This document shows positions 52,423 through 64,000 of a stretch of DNA of 64,000 bases, piece after piece. Under the pieces are notes generated by a model that was not told the origin of the DNA, ran no database searches, and worked only from the letters and a program-made list of their open reading frames with translations. The stretch is from Leptospira adleri (GTDB taxonomy: Bacteria; Spirochaetota; Leptospiria; Leptospirales; Leptospiraceae), in NCBI RefSeq assembly GCF_002811985.1, contig NZ_NPDU01000021.1, positions 3,501 through 67,500 on the forward strand, given 5' to 3'. The translations under genes were made by a program, and so were the position numbers. Within the stretch, counting starts at the first letter, position 1; each line of letters opens with the position of its first letter.

Positions 52423-52893
52423 TCAATAGTCGTGTTCGACTCTCATGATTCTAAAGTCGGAAGTTTTCTTTAGATGACGAAAAGCGTCTTTACTTTTTAG
52501 GATTTCGAGAATTTCGTTCATCGCTTTCGCATAGGCAGCGTTCTTCTGAGTTTCGTCGTCCGCTTCGTAATGCTCATCATACAAATCATCGTCAAAAGGA
52601 CCGTTTCGAAAACCTTCTTCGTCTTCCAGATTCAAATTGCGGAAACTTGCAAAACCTTGGTAAGCCCAATCCCCAGGGTTGTATTTGCTTTTTTCGATTT
52701 TTTCATCCGTATCGTATTGTTTTGGATATTTGGCGGAATATTCTTTTAGATAACTCTTAAATGATTCGAGAGAATTGAGACAAAGCAAACTTGCGTCGAT
52801 CGCAAATGAGTAGAAGGTTTCCTCGGTTTGTTTCTTTGAAAATTTCTCGATTTCAGAAAGGGCAAATTCTGCGAGTTTAGGAACGTCAAACAT
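52423..52893 (-). CDS. DUF4303-like protein (copy A)
   Basis: A 156-residue acidic soluble protein with ETFYSFAIDASLLCLNSLESF, GDWAYQGFASF and an acidic region DDDLYDEHYEADDETQ. The pattern (FYxFAID, then W-A-Y) recalls DUF4303 proteins, some of which neighbour polymorphic toxins as immunity-like partners. No toxin gene is visible here. It is paralogous to the gene at 54127-54597, with the same length and the same MFDV start. Confidence 0.65.
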   Translation of the reverse strand: MFDVPKLAEFALSEIEKFSKKQTEETFYSFAIDASLLCLNSLESFKSYLKEYSAKYPKQYDTDEKIEKSKYNPGDWAYQGFASFRNLNLEDEEGFRNGPFDDDLYDEHYEADDETQKNAAYAKAMNEILEILKSKDAFRHLKKTSDFRIMRVEHDY

Positions 52894-54126
52894 AAGGCCG
52901 CCGATAAGTTAATTGAATTCCTTTCATTCTACAAATGACAAACTTATTTTTTGATCTTTTTATTTTAAAAAAGTTCATTCCAATTTTCTAATATCCTTAA
53001 ACTCGGATAATTCAAATATGCCGTGAAATCGAAATTGATAAATCTTCCGAGTTTGTTATCAATCGTCCACAAAATAGTTGCTTTTATTCTTCCTGCAAAT
53101 TAATCCAATCGAAAAAATTCTTGCAATCGAACTTGAAGTCCGCTTGTTTTAAAATTTCGGGAAGTTTTCTTAAAATCGAATCAAGGAGATGTTCTTTTTA
53201 AAACGTTAGACTTGATGATTTGCTATTAACGATCTCAATATGAAATTCCATAGTATGAAAAGGGATTCAGTGCAATCTGTAAAATACTTCGCTTCGACTG
53301 AAATCATACCGAGAAAAATTCCGATAATGGCATTTTTTCATTTTTAAAAATTTCCGAGATCCTCAAAAAATATGATTTCTTCTCACACGTTCGCGCATTT
53401 AAGAATCAAGGCGATATCCGAGAAAGGAAGTTTTAGAAAGTTTAGCTAAGCGTTTTATCGCGGCAATTTCAAATCCTGTCTCACAGTATCGCGAAAAAAT
53501 CAAAATCCGCGTCGGATCAATGAGCCAATCCTCGACAAGATCCATGAATAAGTTATAATATTCCGGCTTAAAACCGTTCCGTCAGAATTGAAGTTTCGAA
53601 ATTTATTTACTTAAGAGACTGCCTATCATAGGACGTTCAAAGAAATTGTCGAAAAAGAATCCAAAGATTTACAAGATATCTTCTCGAAAAGATTTTCTTA
53701 TCCGCAAGTTGCCTAAATCCTATAGGGATCCGTCGGAGTTCCGACGCTCCCCCGTAAAACTCGCGCGCCCCACCCTGCATAGCGACCCATAGGAGCTCTA
53801 CGCGCCGAGCTTCTTGGGTGGAGGGGTGGATGAGCGACTCCTCGGGAGCAAATCCTTGAGTTTCGACGGCGGAAACCCCGGAAGACTTTCCCTATCAGAA
53901 AAAACGAATTCTTCCAAGTAGAATTCCCCTCTCGAAACTCTTGTCGGAAGTACGACAAAAGATCCTTCTGCGAAAAATCGATCCCAGAGGATCTTCTCAT
54001 TTACTAGTAAGAATCTTTTTTAGTCGGAGGACTTCCCGAAAATTCTTGGAATTGAATCGTAAAATCGCTCCCGCGATTGTTTCAAAATGTAATCTTCATT
54101 TTAGCGAGAAGCAGAAGCGAAACCTT
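52894..54126. other. 1.2-kb gene-poor stretch between the two DUF4303-like paralogues
   Basis: No convincing coding frame. A block at about 53722-53880 is clearly richer in G and C than the rest (CGCGCGCCCCACCC, then GGGTGGAGGGGTGG), and its halves can pair in part. TTGTCG and CGACAA flank six bases at 53941-53958. The remainder is A/T-rich and degenerate. It could be decayed genes, or contain an untranslated element in the GC-rich block. Confidence 0.5.
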
Positions 54127-54597
54127 TCAATCAGGGTGAGTAACGCTCAAAATTCTAAAATCGCTTATCTTTTTGAGAACTCGAAAGGCGTCCTTTTTTT
54201 TTAGGATATCCAATACCTCGTCCATCGCCACGGCGTAAGCGCTTTCTTTTTGCTCTTCTTTGTCCAGGCCGCAATGCTCTTCGTAAAGATTTTCGTCGAA
54301 GGGACCCGATTCCGAAGCGTTCTTTGCAGCGTCGTTTAAAGTGCGAAAACAGACAAAGCCGTTGTAAGCCCATGACGACGGACTTTCTCGCAATTTACGA
54401 ATCTGATCGGGAGAATCATAGTATCGCGGAGTTGTGGATGCGAATTCTTTCAAGGACTTTTCGAAATGTTCGATCGAATTCAGACAAAGCAGGCTGGAAT
54501 CGATCGCAAACGTATAGAAAGTTTCGTTCGGGTGTTCTTTGGAGAATTTTTCAATTTCGGAAAGGGCAAAATTGGCCAATCTCTGCACATCAAACAT
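54127..54597 (-). CDS. DUF4303-like protein (copy B)
   Basis: A 156-residue paralogue of copy A starting at ATG 54597 (MFDVQRLANFAL), the same start residue pattern as copy A; a TTG at 54606 is less likely. It shares ETFYTFAIDSSLLCLNSIEHF, SSWAYNGFVCFR and a C-terminal KKDAFRVLKKISDFRIL block. The copies have diverged clearly, so duplication is not recent. Function unknown. Confidence 0.65.
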   Translation of the reverse strand: MFDVQRLANFALSEIEKFSKEHPNETFYTFAIDSSLLCLNSIEHFEKSLKEFASTTPRYYDSPDQIRKLRESPSSWAYNGFVCFRTLNDAAKNASESGPFDENLYEEHCGLDKEEQKESAYAVAMDEVLDILKKKDAFRVLKKISDFRILSVTHPD

Positions 54598-54668
54598 AAG
54601 ATTCAATCCTGCTTAAAGGGTCTTACATTCTCTACAAGCAGCGTTCTTTTTTTTGATTCTTTTTCGAA

Positions 54669-55676
<1,008 letters not shown>

Positions 55677-55681
55677 AGGAG

Positions 55682-55882
55682 TTAGTTATCTTCTTTTGCC
55701 TTCTTGACTTTCGGCTCTAAAACGATTCCGGTTTTATAGAATCCGCAAGTTGGGCAGATTCTGTGAGGAAGTCTGTAAGAATTACAATTAGGACAAGGAA
55801 CCAAATTTGGTTTTCCGATGGCATGATGGGCCCGTTTTGTCCTTACTTTTGATTTCGATTTGCGTCTTTTGGGAACTGCCAT
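55682..55882 (-). CDS. rpmF: 50S ribosomal protein L32
   Basis: A 66-residue ribosomal protein with the basic N-terminus [20 protein letters not shown] and two CxxC pairs ([17 protein letters not shown]) that form a zinc ribbon. It is cotranscribed with plsX. Confidence 0.97.
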   Translation of the reverse strand: MAVPKRRKSKSKVRTKRAHHAIGKPNLVPCPNCNSYRLPHRICPTCGFYKTGIVLEPKVKKAKEDN

Positions 55883-56079
55883 TGATTTCCTCTTGGGAAA
55901 ATGAATTGTTAAACTATAATTTTTTGAGGCTGGTATTCCTCAACCATTATTTCGTGGAATCGATAAGAATGAAGGCCTTTTCGCCTTAAATCGAATCCGA
56001 TTCTAAAAAGCCGTCCGGATCGGAGCTCCTCAAGCTCGGATAATGACAAACCGAGAATTGATCTCTTGCAAATTGAATT

Positions 56080-56696
<617 letters not shown>

Positions 56697-56697
<1 letters not shown>

Positions 56698-57440
56698 TAG
56701 CCTTTCTGGTTGAGTTGAACGAGTAGAAAAGTTGCGTATTGTTTTACGGTATTGTAATCGGAAGCTGGAGTTTTGATATCCTGATCCAGAACCTTCTTCA
56801 AGGATTGAATGGCCTCCGCTTTTTTACCGTTCTTCGCCTGCAATCTTCCGGTTTGATACAAACTCCAAGCTAAGAAGCCGTTTGCTTCTCTTGTGTTCGC
56901 AAGAAGATTGGCCGCGGTTGCGTAGTTTGTTTCAGCCGAAACAAGATTCCCTTCTCTTTCACGAAGATTTCCCGCCAGATAGAAGTAATACGCCTTTACT
57001 TCCGTCGGCTCGTCGATCTTCTTACCGGCCCATTCTAATTTGTCGGCGGCCTTTTGAAATTCTCCGTTTCTCGCATAAAGATCGGAAAGGATTTTTGCAA
57101 GTCTGAGTTCGAGTTTTTTAGAAGAATATTGTGAAGAAACTTCTTCGTAAGCCTGGATCTTCTCTTTCAAATCGATCGCAGGGTTGAGACGAAATTTTTT
57201 ATCCAGAGTTTCGAGCGCGATGGTTCCTTTTTCGAATTGGGACTCTTGGTATTGAACGTAAGTGACGACCGCAAGGACGATTGCAAGAATCACCCCTGCT
57301 CCGATCAGAACTTCCTTGATATGAGTCGCAATGGATCTGAAAAATTTAATCAGAGCCAACTCGATCTTGCTGCCTTGAAAATCGGCGTAAGGATCGACTT
57401 TGACTTCTTTTGCGGTCTGACCGACTTCGTATCGTTTCAT
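56697..57440 (-). CDS. TPR protein with one membrane helix (YfgM-like)
   Basis: A 247-residue protein: a cytoplasmic start, a membrane helix at ~43-65 ([19 protein letters not shown]) and a periplasmic helical-repeat domain with about four TPR-like units, the last [26 protein letters not shown]. It resembles the ancillary SecYEG/periplasmic-chaperone partner YfgM. It is 25 bases after rpsA. Confidence 0.75.
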
Positions 57441-57465
57441 CCTTTCAGTCCTTAACTTTGGATTC

Positions 57466-59158
<1,693 letters not shown>

Positions 59159-59203
59159 TTACTCGGCTAAAATGGTAGTCTGGGATCCGCTGGATGTCGG
59201 GGG

Positions 59204-59888
59204 TCATCGATCCAGAATCTCGAGGATCTTGCTAATTACACTATTTTTGGAGAGTATATCAGTGTCAATCAGGATTGCGTCCTTTGCCTGATAGAGTGGC
59301 GCGATATCCCTTTCCATATCCGATTTATCTCGGAGGATGATTTCTTTTTCTATCTCGTTCGGGTCCGCGGAAATTCCCTGCTCTTTCAATTGAAGAGTTC
59401 TTCTTTCGGCTCGAACTTTGGAAGAAGCAGTTAAGTAGAATTTAAATTTTGCATCCGGAAAAACTTCGGTCCCTATATCCCTTCCATCCATCAGAAGTTT
59501 GTGAAGTTTCGCGAGAGAATGGAGTTCCTTGTTCACAAAATCACGATAGATCCTTTTGTTCGCGATGTGTTTGATTTCCCTCGTAACTTCGGGCGTTCGA
59601 ATCGCAAGAGAAACGTCTTCTCCGTTTAACAAAATTCGATTTTCGTTTCCTGAGGAGAATTCGCAGAGAACATGAGCGTCTCCGATCGTGGACTCGGCTT
59701 CTTTCGTTTTCACCCATTCGGAGAATTCCACTGCGTTAGGCGTCTTTTCGTAAAGGCGATGTAAAAAAAGCGTAAGAGCGCGATAAAAAGCCCCCGTATC
59801 CAAGTAGTTGAATCCGATCTTCTCCGCGATTTGTCTCGCTACGGTGCTTTTGCCCGAACCGGCCGGCCCGTCAAGCGCGATCACGTTC

Positions 59889-59896
<8 letters not shown>
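59204..59896 (-). CDS. cmk: Cytidylate kinase
   Basis: Phosphorylates CMP and dCMP. A 230-residue protein with the Walker [33 protein letters not shown] and the [15 protein letters not shown] motif near 135. Its start overlaps the aroA stop by eight bases. Confidence 0.95.
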
Positions 59897-62105
<2,209 letters not shown>

Positions 62106-62109
<4 letters not shown>

Positions 62110-63197
62110 AGGATTTGAGGAGACATCGGATAGGAGCCGAGCACCCTTAAGAAGATCGTATTTTCCTTCAGACTGGAAAGAACCTTTTGGATCGATTCGT
62201 CCTTTTGATGACCGTTAAAATCGATGAAAAAATTATATTCCCAGGAGTTTCTTCTCGTCGGCCTGGATTCTATCTTTGTAAGGTTCAACTGGTGATCGAA
62301 GAAAGGTTTTAAGACGCGATACAGAGCGCCGGGTTTATCGGGACAGGAGAAGACGACGGAAGTTTTGTCGTTTCCGGTAGGAGGGCACTGATTCTTTCCT
62401 ATGATTAAAAAGCGAGTCGTGTTGTCCGCGAGGTCCTCGATGGATTCCCGGATCAAACTCAGTCCGTAGATTTCCGCAGCGATGGAAGATGCAATCGCGG
62501 CGCATCCTTCTTTTTTTTCTGCGACGATCTGCGCGGCTTTCGCAGTGGAAGAAGTTTCCACGATTTCCACGTGAGGCAGATTTGCCGCGATCCAATTCTT
62601 ACACTGAGAATTTGCGATCTTGATTCCGTAGAGGGTTTTGATCTTGGAAAGATCGTGTTCGAATCCGAGAAGGCTGATGCTGATTCTTAAATAGTGTTCC
62701 GAGTAGATGAGAAGATCCGAAACCAAAAACTGATCGAGCGTGGAATTGACGAGACCCTCGCTCGAGTTTTCGACCGGAACGACTCCGTAGTCGATCTTAT
62801 CGGTTTCCACAGCGCGAAAAACGTCCGGGATCGAATTGAATTCGAGAGCCTTAATCGAAGCGCCGAAACGGGTCCGCACCGCTTGGTTGGAAAAAGATCC
62901 CGCAGGTCCGAGATATCCGACTTCCAATCCTTTTTCGACGGATATCGAACCCGACATGATCTCTCGATAAATCGCGACAAGTACCTTATCCGGAAGCGGA
63001 CCTTCACTCAAGGACTTTACCTTTTCATAAACTTCTTTTTCTCGATCGGGACGAAAGACGGGTTCGTTTCTTTCTTTTTTGATTTCTCCGATCTTGGACG
63101 CAAATTCCGCCCTGGCTTGAATTGCCTTTACGATTTCTTTATCTAGGGAATCGATCTGATCCCGAAAGGTTTTTAGTTTTTGATCCAGTTCACTCAT
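62106..63197 (-). CDS. pheA: Chorismate mutase / prephenate dehydratase (P-protein)
   Basis: Bifunctional enzyme for phenylalanine synthesis. The chorismate mutase domain is ~1-85 ([22 protein letters not shown]). The dehydratase spans ~95-270 ([12 protein letters not shown], then [12 protein letters not shown] and the TRFLIIGK motif). The ACT domain is ~280-360 with [18 protein letters not shown], the Phe-binding region. The start is ATG 63197 (MSELDQKL), eight bases inside scpB; an ATG at 63212 would add five residues. Confidence 0.95.
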
Positions 63198-63719
63198 TTT
63201 CGAGTAGATCATCCAGGTTTTCGAATTTCAGCTCTTTGACTTCCACGGGAGCCGGAAGATCCGATAGTTTATTCAATCCAAAATGAATCAAGAATTCTTT
63301 CGTAGTTCCATAGAGCGCCGGTCGCCCCGGAACTTCCTTGTTGCCGATCGGTTTGACGAGTTTTTTGGAAATGAGAGAAGTTACCATTGCCCGAGAAGAA
63401 ACGCCTCGGATCTCGTCGATCTCAGGAAGTGTGATCGGTTGTTTGTAAGCTATGATCGCAAGAGTATCCAAACTGGAACGGGAAAGTTGTTCCCTTCTTT
63501 TTTCTTTGAAGATGTTTCCCAGGATTTCGGAGAAGTTTTCGTTGGTAACGAACTGATACGCTCCGCCTATTTCTTTCAAAAGGAATCCGCCGTTTTTTTC
63601 GGAATAATCCAAAACGAGTTCGTCTAGAATTTCTCTTGCTTCCGTCTTTTCGATTCCAGCCGACTTGGCAACGCTCGCCAATTTTAAAGGTTCACCGGAA
63701 ACAAAAAGTAATGCTTCAA

Positions 63720-64000
<281 letters not shown>

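Noticed and set aside
53713..54000. 95-residue minus-strand frame over the GC-rich block
   Set aside because: Arg/Ser/Gly-rich reading of GC-rich DNA, no ribosome site and no domain.
62641..62680. TTCGAATCC-like tRNA T-loop match
   Set aside because: It lies inside pheA and no cloverleaf can be built; no tRNA was found in the window.

Overview
The window is chromosomal DNA of a spirochaete, almost certainly Leptospira. The evidence is a tandem pair of FlaA flagellar sheath genes, a 900-plus-residue GreA with a long helical N-terminal half, loose spirochaetal lipoboxes (LLNC, LSNC, LSFC), and many short dispersed intergenic repeats. By eye the base composition is moderate (roughly 40-45% GC, not computed), which would suit a higher-GC pathogenic-clade species. 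The species cannot be fixed from sequence alone.

Layout. 1-2961 (+): the tail of an ATP-grasp-like gene, a membrane adenylate cyclase and an alpha/beta-hydrolase lipoprotein. 3384-15794 (-): a compact contractile-tail gene cluster (neck, sheath, tube, frameshift-type chaperones, tape measure, Dit-like protein, plug, hub, spike, gp25/W, J, I, fibre, fibre-associated protein) with a small helix-turn-helix gene upstream. It has no capsid, portal, terminase, integrase or lysis genes, so it looks like a headless tail-like particle locus. 15982-23190: a small ORF, greA, flaA1/flaA2 and two envelope proteins. 23612-27327 (+): two tandem paralogous beta-propeller lipoproteins with nearly identical 3' ends. 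27570-31705 (-): a CPBP membrane protein, a lipoprotein preceded by a 38-bp minisatellite, radA and an RNase D-like nuclease. 31830-36149 (+): a GH36 glycosidase, a lipoprotein and a DUF4105-like exported protein.

36549-39385 (-): response regulator/PP2C phosphatase, an unknown and an HDAC-family protein. 39489-40916 (+): pyruvate kinase. 41367-48141 (-): an S26 signal-peptidase-like protein lacking both catalytic residues, a hydrolase, mscS, aroB, a NUDIX gene, rnc, acpP and fabG. 48594-51193: an arsenic cassette (arsR, arsC and an ATP-grasp gene split by one amber codon on the minus strand, with arsN2-like divergent on the plus strand). 51251-54597 (-): small envelope proteins and two DUF4303-like paralogues around a 1.2-kb gene-poor stretch. 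54669-64000 (-): plsX, rpmF, hisG, a TPR protein, rpsA, cmk, aroA, tyrA, pheA, scpB and the end of scpA.

Housekeeping themes are fatty-acid/phospholipid synthesis (fabG, acpP, plsX), the shikimate/aromatic pathway (aroB, aroA, tyrA, pheA) and translation (rpsA, rpmF). The most unusual material is the headless tail locus, its tail-chaperone frameshift arrangement, the amber-interrupted ars-linked gene, the catalytically dead S26 protein, and a family of small palindromes sharing the core GAGTTCC that recurs in several intergenic regions and inside two tandem arrays.
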